Source of the DNA: Rosa chinensis
Taxonomy: Eukaryota; Streptophyta; Magnoliopsida; Rosales; Rosaceae
Assembly: GCF_002994745.2 (NCBI RefSeq)
Contig: NC_037089.1
Coordinates: forward strand, 19,252,641 to 19,316,640
Direction: 5' to 3'
DNA: 64,000 nt
The notes under the pieces were generated by a model. The model had not been told where the DNA came from. It ran no database searches and worked only from the letters and a program-made list of their open reading frames with translations. Position numbers and translations under genes: made by a program. The stretch's first letter is position 1. Each line of letters begins with the position of its first letter. This document shows, piece by piece, positions 45,471 through 58,003 of this stretch.

Positions 45471-47788
45471 GTTGGAACGTCCGAGGGATGAGGGGATCCC
45501 GGACGTTCAGAGACCTGAAAGATCTCATCCGAGTCCATAAACCTGATTTGGTTTTTCTTATTGAAACGAAGATGACATCATGTCAAATGGGAAAGTTGAA
45601 GTCACGATTGGGTATGGATGAAATTCTTTCAGTACCGAGAGATGAAACTAATGGTGGTTACTCTGGTGGATTATGTAGGCTCTGGAGGAATAACATTACA
45701 GTTTCCTTTATTTCTTCGAGTTTTTATTATATTGATACTATGGTTACGTGGGAGGATGGCTATAAGTGTAGGGTGACGAGGTTCTATGGTGAATCGACTA
45801 CTAGTTAGAGACATTTATCATGGGATTTGCTGCATAGTTTGGCTGGGGAGTGAGATGGACCTTGGTTGTGTTGTGGGGATTTTAATGAGATTTTGTGTGT
45901 CAGCGAAAAGACGGCTCCGACTATTAGATCGCAGAAACAGATTGATAATTTTTGACATGCCTTGGAAGATTGTGGTTTGTATGAGTTTGCATTTAGGGGG
46001 TATGAATTTACATGGGAGAATAGGCGGGAGGGCGATGCTAATGTGAAGGAAAGAATTGATAGAGGATTTGGTAATTTGGAGTTAATTCACGAGTGTGGAG
46101 GATTCTTGGCTCATCATCTTGTCACAATGGCCTCAGACCATTGTCCTATCCTTATTGAACCTGAACCTCCTGTGGCCAATGGTGGTAATAATCAAAGACG
46201 AGATAGAAGGTTTTTGTTTGAGGAAATGTCGGCCAAGGAGGAGGAGTATGGTCTTTTAGTTCAACAAACATGGGCTGATGGTAGTAATGGTGGAGTAGTT
46301 GTCAAAATTAGAAGGGTGGCTGAGAGATTGAAAATGTGGGGAAAGGAAAAATTTGGTAGTGTACGTCGGCAGGTGAATGAATTAAGACTGGAGCTTGATG
46401 ATTTGCAGTGTCAATCACCTTCCCCTGAAATCATGCAAAAGAGAAGGGAAGTGGAGATTAACTTAGACAAAGTGTTGGAGAGGGAGGAAATTATGTGGTG
46501 TCAAAGATCTAGGGTTAATTGGCTCCAACATGGGGATCAGAATACTAAATTTTTCCACAGCTATGCAAGGTAGAGGGGACGTACCAATAAAATCTCGGGT
46601 ATATTGGGAGAAGATAATCGATGGAGAACTAGTACGCATGATATTGGGTATGAGTTTGTAACATATTTTCGGCAATTGTTTTCCTCTTCTGGTGGGCAGT
46701 TCAATGATAGTATGTTCTAGGCCATTAGTGCAAGAGTTTATGAAGCTCATGTGGATTCACTTTCAAAAAGTTTTACAAGGGCAAAAGTGGAAAGTGCTCT
46801 CAAAGGAATGGGAGCTACAAAGGCTCCAAGACCGGATGGGATGCCCCCCATTTTTTATCAGAAGTATTGGTCTGTTGTGGGTTCAGAGGTGGTAGCGAGA
46901 TGTTTGGATTTTCTTAACGGACAAGGTTCTATTGTGGAGCTTAACCATACTTTAATTGCATTAATTCCGAAAGTTGCAAGTCCAAAGAAGGTGACGGAGT
47001 TTAGACCGATTAGTCTCTGTAATGTGTTATATAAGTTGGTGTCGTAGACTTTGGCTAATAGATTGAAGTTGGTGCTTCCGGATGTTATTTCTGATTACCA
47101 GAGTGCGTTCATACCAAATAGGTCTATTCATGATAATGTGATTGCGGCCTTTGAGGTAATTCATAATCTGAAGAGGTGAGGTAAGAAGAGTAGACAGAAG
47201 GTGGCGTTGAAGCTAGACATGGCTAAAGCCTATGATAGAGTAGAATGGAATTTTCTAGAAAAGATGATGGAGGTGTTGGGTTTCCCTAGTAGATTTGTGG
47301 AGCTTATTATGGAGTGCATACAAACTGTTACGTATTCTATTTTACTAGAGGGAAAAACTTTTGGGATGGTGAGGCCTAAGCGAGATTTCCCCATATCTCT
47401 TTATCATTGTTGCTGAGGGATTCTCTTCTTTATTACGAAAAGCTGAGGCTGATAATCAGATACATGGTGTTGCAATAGCGAGGGGAGCTCCTTCTATATC
47501 TCATCTGTTTTTTGCAGATGACAGTTTACTTTTCTGTGATGCTTCGAATGAGGATTGCATGAGGCTAAAGGAGGTTTTTGGGATGTATGAATTAGCTTTG
47601 GGGCAGAAAATTAATACAAATAAATCTGCTATCAGTTTTAGCCCGAGAACATCACATGGGGTGAAGGAGGAGTGTTGTGAAATCCTTAACATGAAGATGG
47701 TACCGTGCCATGAGAGGTACCTAGGATTGCCTACAATTACAAGGAGAGATAAGAAACGTACCTTTTGGGGTGTGGCGGATAAGGTTTG
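45458..47788 (+). pseudogene. LINE ORF2 (endonuclease plus reverse transcriptase), broken and truncated
   Basis: The frame opens MRILSWNVRGM, the start of the apurinic-type endonuclease, with ETK and later SDHCPI motifs (about 46134). The inter-domain segment WLQHGDQNTKFFH is present (about 46520). Reverse-transcriptase blocks follow: KAPRPDGMP (about 46815), LIPKV and [43 protein letters not shown], and the catalytic FFADDS (about 47511). At least six stops or frame shifts interrupt it. It ends at 47788, before the C-terminal domain, because an LTR retrotransposon landed there. Confidence 0.9.
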
Positions 47789-47798
47789 TGTTTGAGCC

Positions 47799-48259
47799 TG
47801 TACATACCGCTTATATCACATACCGCCAAGCATAAGCAACGACCTCTTAGGTGGGCCCTGCGACATGGTTGGTCCCCCTTACGACATGCATCTGGTAGAC
47901 CGACACCCGAGCTACCTCGCCATGGCGGAGGTCGGCCGGTACCTTGCTAGGGGGCCACCCTCCCATGCTCTCCAAGAGGCTTCAAGAGAAGCAATATGTA
48001 CATTGTATCCCACATCGGAAATATAGAATAGATGGGGACTTTTTTAGCTATAAGAGGAAGTCCTCCCCTTCTTAGATGAGGATGGATCCATGATCCCCAC
48101 ACTTGTATCATTACAAAGGTCACTTGACCTTACTCATAGTAAAATACCCAAGTGGATGTAGCCTTGCCCCAAGTGCAAGGTGAACCACTATACATCCGGT
48201 GTCATCTCTCTCTCTCTCCCCATCATGCTTCTTAGTTACCGTATTCTTCAGTAGAAACA
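47799..48259 (+). repeat. Left LTR of the LARD-type element
   Basis: 461 bp, TG...CA ends, nearly identical to 51730-52193. A CT microsatellite near its end differs by one repeat unit between the two LTRs. TATAAGAGG at about 48049 may serve as the TATA element. Confidence 0.92.
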
Positions 48260-49436
48260 TTGGCGCTAGAAGGAGGGTTCCTATGTTTGGGTATGAACCT
48301 CCGACCTTGAAGACAAGCCATTCGGGTACATGAGCCATTCGGCTACATGAGTACATGCGGGTACTTGAGTCAGCGGGTACCTCCACCCCTAAGCCTCCGG
48401 TACTTTCACAAGTCCGCGGGTACCTCCACTCCTAAGCCTCCGGTACTTTCACAAGCCAGCGGGTACATGTACATCACCGTACCCTCAACCTCACTCCCAT
48501 GCTCCACTTCTGAGTCTCTTGAGTCGGTGGGCACGCGGGACTCTCACAAGTCAGCAAGTACATGCACATCCCCGTACCCCGTACTCTCAACCCCACTCCC
48601 AAGCCCCTTCTCCGGGTACTATGAGCCCTCGGGTACCACGAGTTAGTGGGTACACGGGAACTGATACAAAAGGCCGTGTCGCTCACTCGTAGCTCCCTTG
48701 CTTGGTCATGCATACAACCAAGCAACAATCTCTAAGCCTCGTACTTGCTCGTCCATGCATTCATCTCATCGCCATGCAACACACCACAAGCCACCAAGAT
48801 GCAACAAGTCCAAAAATCAAGGTCCATTCCTGGAGTAGCTAGTCGTACACATCAACTCATCACGGAGATGATGATGTCTACTTGGATCGGGTTCATCTCT
48901 TCCAGGCCCCTGCTAAACAACTTAGGCCCGTAGCATTTAGCATCCTGCACGACCTGATCACACCCGGGGCCTACTAGCCTTGTAATATCATGATTGAGAG
49001 CCCGGTACCCGTAACCTGGCCTGCACCCATGCCTCCTGCCGGATTCTCATCACCAAAAACCTCGACTTCCGGCACTACTTGGTAACCAGCAACCTAACCC
49101 GATACCCTATCATCAACATTTCTGCTTCCGTGACCTTCACTCAAACTCGCTGGATTCCTAGGCACCGTCGACAGCTCGGGGATCCAACCTGCAAACCCAC
49201 TGAGTCAACAACCTGTCCGGTAATGTGCCAACGCAGGATCTCGACTCGCCCAAGGCTCCAAGTAATTTTGAACACGATGTCATCATATGTGTCACCTCGG
49301 GTACTCACACACCTGTCCGGGACCTGCTGGATTCTCTCCCTTCTCTAGGAACTCTCGCCGGCTTCCTCACTATCAGTATCACATGTACCAACAAATCATC
49401 ATTCTACCCGGGGCCACGCCACTGGGTAAAGGAGGC

Positions 49437-50640
49437 CTACCGGCCCTCATTCAACCCCATTGGGTTAAGGAGGCTCAAGCCCTCATCAATCCCACCAGGA
49501 TCACGGGCTCACTCACCTCATCGGGTACATGAGGCCACGAGCTTATTTACTCCACTAGGTATACGAGTCAGCCCAAACCTCATCCGGTACCGGAGGCCAA
49601 CGCCACCAGGTACCCCCATGGGGTTACGAGGCACAATTCCTCATCCTACCCGGGGCCACGCTACCCTGTACCGGAGGCGAAAGCCACCGAGTAAAGGAGG
49701 CCTACAGGCCCTCATTCAACCCCATTGGGTTAAGGAGGCTCAAGCCCTCACGTGACCCCACTGGGCCAAGCTGTACAAGCCCTCATGCTACCCCATCGGG
49801 TACGAGAGGCATCAAGCCCTCACTCTACCCTATCGGGTACTAGAGGCATCAAGCCCTCATGCTACCCCATCGGGTACGAGAGGCACCAAGCCCTCACACT
49901 ACCCCATCGGGTACACAAGGCACCAAGCCCTCACGCTACCCCATCGGGTACACGAGGATAAATCAAGCCCTCAACCTAACCCATCGGGTACTCGAGGCTT
50001 AAGCCCTCACTCTACCCTATCGGGTACTAGAGGCATCAAGCCCTCATGCTACCCCATCGGGTAAGAGAGGCACCAAGCCCTCACACTACCCCATTGGGTA
50101 CACGAGGCACCAAGCCCTCACACTACCCCATCGGGTACACGAGGCACCAAGCCCTCACGCTACCCCATCGGTTACACGAGGATAAATCAAGCCCTCAACT
50201 TAACCCATCGGGTACTCGAGGCTTAATCCCTCATCCTACCCTATCGGGTACTCGAGGCTTAATCCCTCATCCTACCCTATCGTGTACACGAGGCTCAAGC
50301 CCTCAACCTAACCCACCGGGTACACGAGGATCAAGCCCTCAACCTACCCCATCGGGTACTCGAGGCTTAATCCCTCATCCTACCCTATCGGGTACTCGAG
50401 GCTCAAGCCCTCAACCTAACCCACCGGGTACAAGAGGATCAAGCCCTCAACCTACCCCATCGGGTACTCGAGGCTTAATCCCTCATCCTACCCTATCGGG
50501 TACACGAGGCTTAATCCCTCATCCTACCTCACCGGGTACACATGGCTCAAGCTCTCGTTCTACCCATCGGGTACATGAGGCTTACGCCCCATTCTGGCCC
50601 CACCGGATCAATGAGGCTCAAAGTCCTCATAAATCCTCCA
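49437..50640 (+). repeat. 36-37 bp minisatellite inside the LARD-type element
   Basis: About 25-30 copies of a unit like AAGCCCTCATGCTACCCCAT + CGGGTACGAGAGGCATC occur. The period is 37 bp at first (for example starts at 49777, 49814 and 49851) and 36 bp in later units with GGCTTAATCCCTCATC. Units diverge gradually. Because 36 is a multiple of three, one strand stays open for 210 codons (50046-50678), giving a repeated GTRG...P peptide. This is a by-product of the repeat, not evidence of a gene. Confidence 0.9.
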
Positions 50641-51729
50641 CCAGGGCGAGGTATCCCAACGGGATTACTAAAGGGTAGCTCCCTTACAAAAATCAAGGTC
50701 CAGTCCCTTGCATCTAAATCCTTGCCCCGGGCGAGGTACACCCAACGGGTAAGCCAAGGTCTAATCCCTTGCTTTTGAGTCATCTCACCTCCCGAGTATT
50801 CTCTACACTTGGGGGACTTATTCATACCACTTATCACAAGTGGAGGTAGTACCCGATCGGGACTATCATTGAGCTTCACGCTCATACCTGTCGTGCTATG
50901 GTCTATTAATGGAAATATTGAAATTTTTCGCCTATTGTTGATCGCAACAATTAAATTTCTTTTACATCCCATTAATAAGACCATAGGACAAAACTCACAC
51001 CCGCTCAACATGAGTGAGCTCATCTCTTACGTTCCCATTGCACATGAGCCAAACAATCGGGTTATGGCTTATACGTTTGGGTTAAGTAAGTTAGAGTTCC
51101 TTCCTCTAACCTATAATTGGGGTACTATCATGGTCACGCCATAGTCTCGCTAGTATTGTCAATGGTTACTTCGATATCGGAGCTTCATTCTCAGCCTTAC
51201 CGGCTTCGTTGAACGTAACCTAAATCCAAATTCCTGTTTTACTAATTACGTGACTTGGGGGACTCAACGAGTAACAACACTCCCGATCCTAACACATGTG
51301 CATCACGTACATACAACATATACATATCATTACGTATGTGTCATCGTGTTCATCACACATCTTTGCATCATATGCACTTCGTTGTACTATCATAACCATA
51401 CATTTTCAACTTATACATCGCATGTGCACACACACAATGCGTAACATGCATCTCATATAAACGTTCATGCAACTTGATGCCATTTGACTCAAATGTCACT
51501 TCGATTGCCCTTAGCGCAATCAATATGCTTTTTGTGCACTCATCTTATTTGCAGGTACTAGCTTGATGAGGGCCCCGGGGCAGCAACATACCCGTAGAGT
51601 CCCTTCTTACTTACGGAGTTGGGGGACTAGTATGGGTATGACGTTCAACAAGGTCATCACTCATACTTGGCGGCATCACATTTAAACTCCCCAACCAAGA
51701 AGCGCCTCTTACTCGGGGACTTGGGGACT

Positions 51730-52193
51730 TGTACATACCGCTTATATCACATACCGCCAAGCATAAGCAACGACCTCTTAGGTGAGCCGTGCGACATGGT
51801 TGGTCCCGCCTACGACATGCATCCGGTAGACCGACACCCGAGCTACCTTGCCATGGTGGAGGTCGGCCGGTACCTTGCTAGGAGGCCACCCTCCCATGCT
51901 CTCCAAGAGGCTTCAAGAGAAGCAATATGTACATTGTATCCCACATCGGAAATATAGAATAGATGGGGACTTCCTTTAGCTATAAGAGGAAGTCCTCCCC
52001 TTCTTAGATGAGGATGGATCCATGATCCCCACACTTGTATCATTACAAAGGTCACTTGACCTTACTCATAGTAAAATACCCAAGTGGATGTAGCCTTGCC
52101 CCAAGTGCAAGGTGAACCACTATACATCCGGTGTCATCTCTCTCTCTCTCTCCCCATCATGCTTCTTAGTTACCGTATTCTTCAGTAGAAACA
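51730..52193 (+). repeat. Right LTR of the LARD-type element
   Basis: 464 bp copy of 47799-48259 and same orientation, directly followed by the second GAGCC target copy. Confidence 0.92.
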
Positions 52194-52198
52194 GAGCC

Positions 52199-52849
52199 CA
52201 AAATTATTTTTAGCAAGATCCCTTAGGGGATTTAGCACGGTGGGACAATACCTGCGGCCAAAAAATAAACCTACTTGGGTTTGGGTTACAGCTTCATCCA
52301 TTCCATGATCCATAAGGAAAACGAGTCTTTATTGGACTCAAGTAGCGGTGATCGAATAGGAAACTTCAATCAATAATCCTTCTATGGCAAGGAACAGTCG
52401 AAACCCTAGGTATAAATACCAAGTTTCAAGGACGAATACGGGACAACTCTTTAATCAACTAATCTCAAAGATTATCAAAGTCTCTCCGGAGCAAACCTAC
52501 CTGCAACCCAGCGAAGCAAGGGTAACGCCCTAGCAACTCAGCGAAGCTAAAGATACGCTTTAGCAAATCCGTGCTTTCTCCAAACTTCCCAGTGATTTCT
52601 CTGCTCAACCTACGACGTTGAGTATCGATTCAGTGACGCGAAGAGATCACAACCAAAGCCCTTATCCGTAAGGCAAGAAGTCCTTTTCTAGAAGGCAAAG
52701 AAAAGAACCTTGTGACGAGGTTGGTGCTCTCCTCGTCCACATCGTTTGATTGAGAAGTCAGGTCAAGGGATTCTCCAACGACTACAGCACACTTGCGCAC
52801 ACGCTCAAAAAGAGACAGTTTGCACCCATATTGGTTTTTGAGCCAAACA
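52199..52849 (+). repeat. Gypsy 5' LTR, remainder after interruption
   Basis: This continues from the 10-bp stub at 47789-47798. A TATAAATACC motif at about 52410 is a good TATA box, with the transcription start expected near 52440. It ends in CA at 52849 before the primer-site region. Confidence 0.65.
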
Positions 52850-53054
52850 TTTTGGCACTCCCAGTAGGACCTAATAGCGTTTCTTCGTGATCGTAACCAT
52901 TGGGAAATCAAGCGCAAACCCTTACCAAAAGGTTTACGTTAATTGCCCAATTAACCGGACGTCCAGTTACAGGCCACACTCTCGTGCCGACTGTCGTGGT
53001 CTGTCCGACGAACAGAGAACACAAAAGTTCTCACTCAACCCACCATCACCAGAC

Positions 53055-56000
53055 ATGTCAACAGAACAGGGTGGAACTCCCCAGCCCGCTACTGAGGGCA
53101 ACAAAAATCCTCCTATCCAGCCTAATGAGGCTGGCAACGTGGCCAACACCGCCCAAGTGGCCGCGAGTGAGGAGACAACTGATTCCTCTGTGCCCATTAT
53201 TTCCTCGATGAATGCTAACATTGAGGAGCGGCTTGCTATCTTTCAACAGAATAATTTGCATATAATGAAAGGATGGAAAAAGCCCTCGCGGAAGAGCGCC
53301 GAAGGCTTGATGAGGTTTCGATCTCACTGCAAAATCTTGAAGTGAGTTCGGGACAAACGCAGGGACATTGGCAAGACATGTACAAGAAAAGCCAGGAAAA
53401 CCACAAGGAGCTCGTGGATATGATGACCGGTCAGGCCACTCAGAGCAAGCACATCTCTGCTGATATCGCAAACCAAGCCAAGCATACTGCGTTAGAATTG
53501 GCGGTTCTTCGCAACGAGGGATCCAATCTTGCAATCCAAGTCGCCATGCAGAGAGATGAGTTGGACCAGGCTAAAGAGGTTCTGAATAAAGCTTTGGGGG
53601 ATCCTAACGCTATTCTTGGTTCGCTTGGACAACCTTCAGGTACTGGCAAATACTTACCTCCTAATGCTCGGGAGAAGACTAGCGGCAACATCATTACACC
53701 ATCTGCAGCCGCCTCTGCCTCAGCAACAAAAAGCAAGGACAAAGCCCTGGTAATTGGGGGTAACAAGGCTATTCCGCCGCCCCCACAAAAGAGTAGGACT
53801 CTGAAGACCGTTGAAGGCAGTCCTGCTAATCCTGTTGTGTTTACTCAATACGACAGCGACGGGGCGGAGAATGTATATGAAGAACTTCCAGGGAATTACT
53901 ATAGCATTGACCAGGCTGGCAATCCAATCAATATAACAGCCCTGGTAAAGGACGTGACCGCGCCAGCTATGACCCTGCAGCAATCCACTATTCCCCGGAT
54001 AATTCACCTTGGGGAAGGAACAGTGGTAGCTAGCCAGGCTGTACCTCTGCAGAATGCTCGCCAGAATGTAGCGACACCTCCTCCTCCTGGTTTGGACTAT
54101 GTGAGACGCGAAGAGGTTGAGGAGATGATCAGGTTAGTTAACCCTAGGGCCCACCTAGACGGGGTTTATGAGGGACCTTTCCCACCACATATAATGCTCG
54201 AGCCTTTTCCCAGAGGCTACAAAAATATCATATTCTCTACTTTTTCAGGAGAGGATACTGAGGATGCGGCAACCCATCTGGCCAGGTTTAGGGTGCAATG
54301 CGGCCAATACCAGAATGATGACATCCTTAATTGCAGGATCCTTGCCACTTCTCTATCTCGCGCAGCTTTTAGATGGTTTTCTAAACTACGGCCAGGGTCA
54401 GTGGCTGATTGGCCAGCAATGGAAAATCTCTTTCGAGAGACTTTTGGAGCTATAGAGCCTGAGGTTGACTTTGCCTCTCTCACCTAGATCGCTCAACAAC
54501 CCACCAAGTCTGCTGTTGCTTATCTTCAATGCTTCCAGATCCAGAAGGCTAAACTAAGTATGGTATTACCTGAGAAAGAATTAGTGAAATTGGCGATAAA
54601 ACGATTGGAGCCACACCAGCGAAAGAAGCAACATGGCAATGTGATCCAGTCAATAGGAGAGCTTATCACAAAGGTAGGTAGCTTTGAGCATCTCCTCAGA
54701 GAGACTGATTCTAGGAAAAATGCATCCAAAGGGACATATGTGCCAGAGAAACACCGTACAGTGGCTGCGTTGCACTACCAGCCGACTACTTAGGATCCTT
54801 ACTATCATCATCAAGGGGAAGAAGTTTGCCAGGAAGAAGATGATGAAGAGGAGAATGATGTCTCCGCGTTTGAGCTGACAGGGAGGAAGAGCTCAACCCT
54901 CAAGCAATTGAAAATATCTAAGGAACCTGTCAAACTCAAGTCTGTAGCCTTCACCAAACCTGAGTTCGTGACGTATACATATGATGCCAATAAGGCACAT
55001 GAGATTTTAGATGAAATGATCGCCGCGAAGATGGTGAAGACAGACTTCAGACCTTTCCCTCGACTAGATCAGCTGAAAGGAAAGAAGTACTGCAAATTCC
55101 ACAACTTGTGGAACCATAACACGGCTGACTGTTTGAAGCTAAAGGACCAAATTCAGGTATAGCTCAATAATGGTAGTTTGCAGATGGAAGCTCCGGCGAC
55201 CACTGCAGCACTAGTAGACCTGAACCCTTTCCCGGACACCGAGATCAATATGGTTGATGTGAACTGGACCAAAAAGAACCAGAGAAAACTAACCTTAGAT
55301 TTGACTACAAAGGGACAAGAAGAGAAGACAGAAGGGGATGAGACCCCTGTAAAGGAGAGAGCTAAGCCAGTCAGCGAAGCCTCACCAGTAGTCCTTTGCT
55401 CGCGATGCAAAGAAGAATATGACATCCAAGTGTCGCATGAAGAAGTTGAGCAGACGTTTCGTTTTGGCTCTTTCCCGCCAATCAAGTGGGCCTCACCGTC
55501 ACGAAATTACCAATCTTCGAGCCCAAGATAGGGTCACCGTCATCCCCAAGGGACTCCAACTTGTTCAAGAAACTGAAAGCGGCTGCAGCCGAACAGAAAC
55601 AAGATGGAAGGGCTAGGAATGACCACAAAGATATCCTGACCAAGCCGTACATTCCACCTTCTTCAACTTCCTCCATCAAGGAAGGCAAATAGTACACCAG
55701 AGAGAAAGGGAAAGCGGTGGAGATTAGCCCTCCAAGAAAAGGAAGCTGTAACGAAGGTTCGGAGAAGCCAGGCGAACACTAGAGGCTCTGGATCAGGGCC
55801 TGATTAAGCCTTCGCAATTGGTCAAATCACCTGAGCAATTTCAGAAGGAGATGGAGGCGCTAGCCGCTAAGTCATTGGTGGCCCTCCGTAATTTTCAAAA
55901 GCAAGCATGCTCGGAGTCAGGGGCTTCTAAGCCTAGTGTTTTCAGTAGGATCATGAAAGAAAGAACACCTCCACCAGCCAGGAAGGAAAGCTCGCCCACT

Positions 56001-56380
56001 AGGCGGCCACATATCAGGCGCAGGTTGTTTTGCGAGGAGCCATAAACCAAATCCTCAGTTTTTGAGAGACTGGGGGGAAGGACAACACTACAGATGCCTT
56101 ACAGTGGAGACCTAAAAAGGTTCAAAGTGTGGTAGTCATGCCCCCAAAGAAGAACCCAACAGAGGAACAAAGGTCGGACTCACCAAAGCAGGTTGCCGCG
56201 ACACAGGAACACAAGCAGTGCCAGGTAAAAGGCCTTATAGAAGAGTCGTTAGTAGCTTCATTGGTTAAACAATTCAACACTGACATACCAGTTGATGAGA
56301 CCAAGCTCGACCTTGACGAGGAGATGGACGAGACAGAAGTGGTTGACACCTCTGCAGCATGGTTTATGTACTTCCCGTGA
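53055..56380 (+). pseudogene. Gypsy-type Gag polyprotein, frame-broken
   Basis: The frame starts MSTEQGGTPQPATEGN and shifts near 53270 into a long frame to 54487. That frame has a coiled N-terminal part and the capsid-like retrotransposon Gag domain (ATHLARFRVQCGQYQNDD, AAFRWFSKLRPGSVADW, FRETFG). One stop at 54485-54487 interrupts it, and the reading continues with TKSAVAYLQCFQIQKAKL. A zinc-binding-like YCKFHNLWNHNTADC motif follows at about 55090, and acidic/basic spacer pieces run to about 56380. Several stops make it dead. No protease motif was recognised. Confidence 0.78.
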
Positions 56381-57464
56381 GATATGCACTACCAGTTGCC
56401 GCACAAGAGTGTGTGTGTTAATGCTTAAAGTTCAGCGGTAGCTAAACCTTTGTTAACGCTGGTCCAATGGGCAGACCGCTACCTATGCTATTCTCAGAGT
56501 TTCCGCTACCTATCAGGTAAAATATAGAGGGCGTCAGAGGGAGACCGTGCAGGGCAGTCTTCTCTTCTCTGATGCCTAAGTTAGTCAACGTATTTATGTT
56601 GACAAATTAACAATAGGTAAGTATTAAATACGTAATAAATGAGGAGAGAAGAGAGAACATTTTATAGGTGAAGAAGGAGCTGATCTTCTTCATGTTTTCG
56701 ATGTGGGACTGGCATGCTTCAGTCCCCAGGTTCTGGAGCTTCTGATGCTGTCTTGGCGTGGCGCGTGGCGGCACATCAGCGGTGATCTGAGGGCAAGCCG
56801 GGGCTCAGGCGGTAGCCTGCTTGGCTGTGTTCCCGTAGGTCATTCTTTTGGCTGGAGTTGGTATCGCTAGCGGTAGCATGAGCGTGGCTCATTATAGCTA
56901 ATTATGCTTGCAAATGCCTATGTAAGTACAAGTCCCCTAAGTCCCCAGTCAAGGAGGGCAATCTTGGTTGGGGAGTTGCCTAGCGGTTTGAAGCGTTGCT
57001 TCCGCCAGTCTTGCAAAAGCATAATTAGCATAAGTGCATTGTCAACCATGGCCTTACTGAGAAAACGCTTTATACCCTTTCGGGTGGGCCCCTGCTAGGC
57101 TCCCACTCCTCGGCTAAGATAGACCTCCGTTTGGCCGGTGTATTGTTTGTTGAGGGGAGCTGCGCTGAGCAGAGGGTGTTGGGTAGCGAACCCAATCTTT
57201 GATACCCAAGTGGTGGGGGTCAACGTGCCTGATCAGGGCCGTCGAAGATTTTTGATGCATCCCCCTACCTGTCCCGGAGGACCATGTTTTGACTGCAACG
57301 CCACGTTGCGGTCGTTGTCAAAGTGAGGCGTTGCCTCATAACGCGCCGCTGGCGAAAGTCCCTCCGCTGATGATAAGTGGCCAGCACTGTCGTGAGGACC
57401 TGCCTGGCGGTAGCCTGGTGCATGGGGTTGCGGTCAACGGTGACTGTCTTCCCAGGTGTTGAGG

Positions 57465-58003
57465 GAGAAGTCTAGCAAGCGGAGTTGTCCTTATCGGAGA
57501 CTAGCTCGCTTGGAAGATGAAAAGTGAGAAGTTCCGCTAGCGGAGTTGTGCTTAGCGGATACTATCTCGCTTGCAAGATGGAAAGAGAGAAGTTCCGCTA
57601 GAGGAGTTGCGCTTAGTGGAGACTATCTCGCTTGCAAGATGGAAAGGGAGAAGTTCCACTAGCGGAGTTGCGCTTAGCGGATACTATCTCGCTTGCAAGA
57701 TGGAAAGAGAGAAGTTCCGCTAGAGGAGTTGCGCTTAGCGGAGACTATCTCGCTTGCAAGATGGAAAGAGAGAAGTTCCGCTAGCAGAGTTGCGCTTAGC
57801 GGAGACTATCTCGCTTGCAAGATGGAAAGGGAGAAGTTCCGCTAGCGGAGTTGCGCTTAGTGGGAGTTTATCTCGCTTGCAAGATGGAAAGGGAGAAGTT
57901 CCGCTAGCAGAGTTGCGCTTAGCGGAGACTATCTCGCTTGCAAGATGGAAAGAGAGAAGTTCTGCTAGCGGAGTTGCACTTACCGGAGACTATCTCACTT
58001 AGT
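57465..58003 (+). repeat. 61-bp tandem array, about 8.8 copies
   Basis: Units start GAGAAGTTCCGCTAGCGGAG at 57465 (diverged), 57526, 57587, 57648, 57709, 57770 and 57831, with the last two shifted by one base. Each contains the palindrome CCGCTAGCGG, the related CTTAGCGGAGA, and CTCGCTTGCAAGATGG. Copies differ by only a few substitutions. The array sits about 0.8 kb upstream of the element's gene, so it may be an enhancer-like subrepeat of an LTR. Confidence 0.93.

Larger units (their letters stand above)
43700..47788 (+). mobile_element. Decayed L1-type LINE, 3' part cut off by an LTR element
   Basis: ORF1 and ORF2 remnants lie in the canonical order. The 5' leader starts around 43700 and the body stops at 47788, where a Gypsy LTR begins. 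The RNase H-like domain and poly(A) end are missing from the window. They may lie beyond the right edge, because the interrupting elements fill the rest. Confidence 0.85.
47799..52193 (+). mobile_element. Recent non-autonomous LTR retrotransposon (LARD-type)
   Basis: Its two LTRs (47799-48259 and 51730-52193) both run TGTACATACC...GTAGAAACA and differ at roughly ten positions by eye. The 5-bp GAGCC flanks both ends (47794-47798, 52194-52198). After the left LTR comes a primer-site-like TGGCGCTAGAAGGAGGG, and before the right LTR a G-rich purine tract (GGGGACTTGGGGACT). The 3.5-kb interior encodes no gag or pol. It contains CGGGTAC-rich repeats, including a long minisatellite. High LTR identity means it is the youngest large element here. 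Confidence 0.9.
47789..56425 (+). mobile_element. Gypsy-type LTR retrotransposon, 5' part, with gag only
   Basis: Its 5' LTR starts TGTTTGAGCC at 47789, is interrupted after 10 bases by another element (47799-52193), and resumes at 52199, with a TSD copy at 52194-52198. It ends ...GAGCCAAACA at 52849, giving about 660 bp of LTR. The primer-site region TTTTGGCACTCCCAGTAGGACC follows at once. Gag begins at 53055. No protease, reverse transcriptase or integrase is in the window; the body ends near 56425 where another element begins. The lineage is probably Tat-like from the style of Gag, but this is a guess. Confidence 0.75.

Noticed and set aside
49225..50678. Long Pro/Gly/Thr-repeat frames that could be a structural protein
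   Set aside because: They are open because a 36-bp minisatellite lacks stop codons in that frame. The period changes to 37 bp elsewhere and breaks the frame, and the DNA is the interior of an LTR element.
57465..58003. CRISPR-like array
   Set aside because: The 61-bp units are contiguous without unique spacers and lie in a plant transposon.
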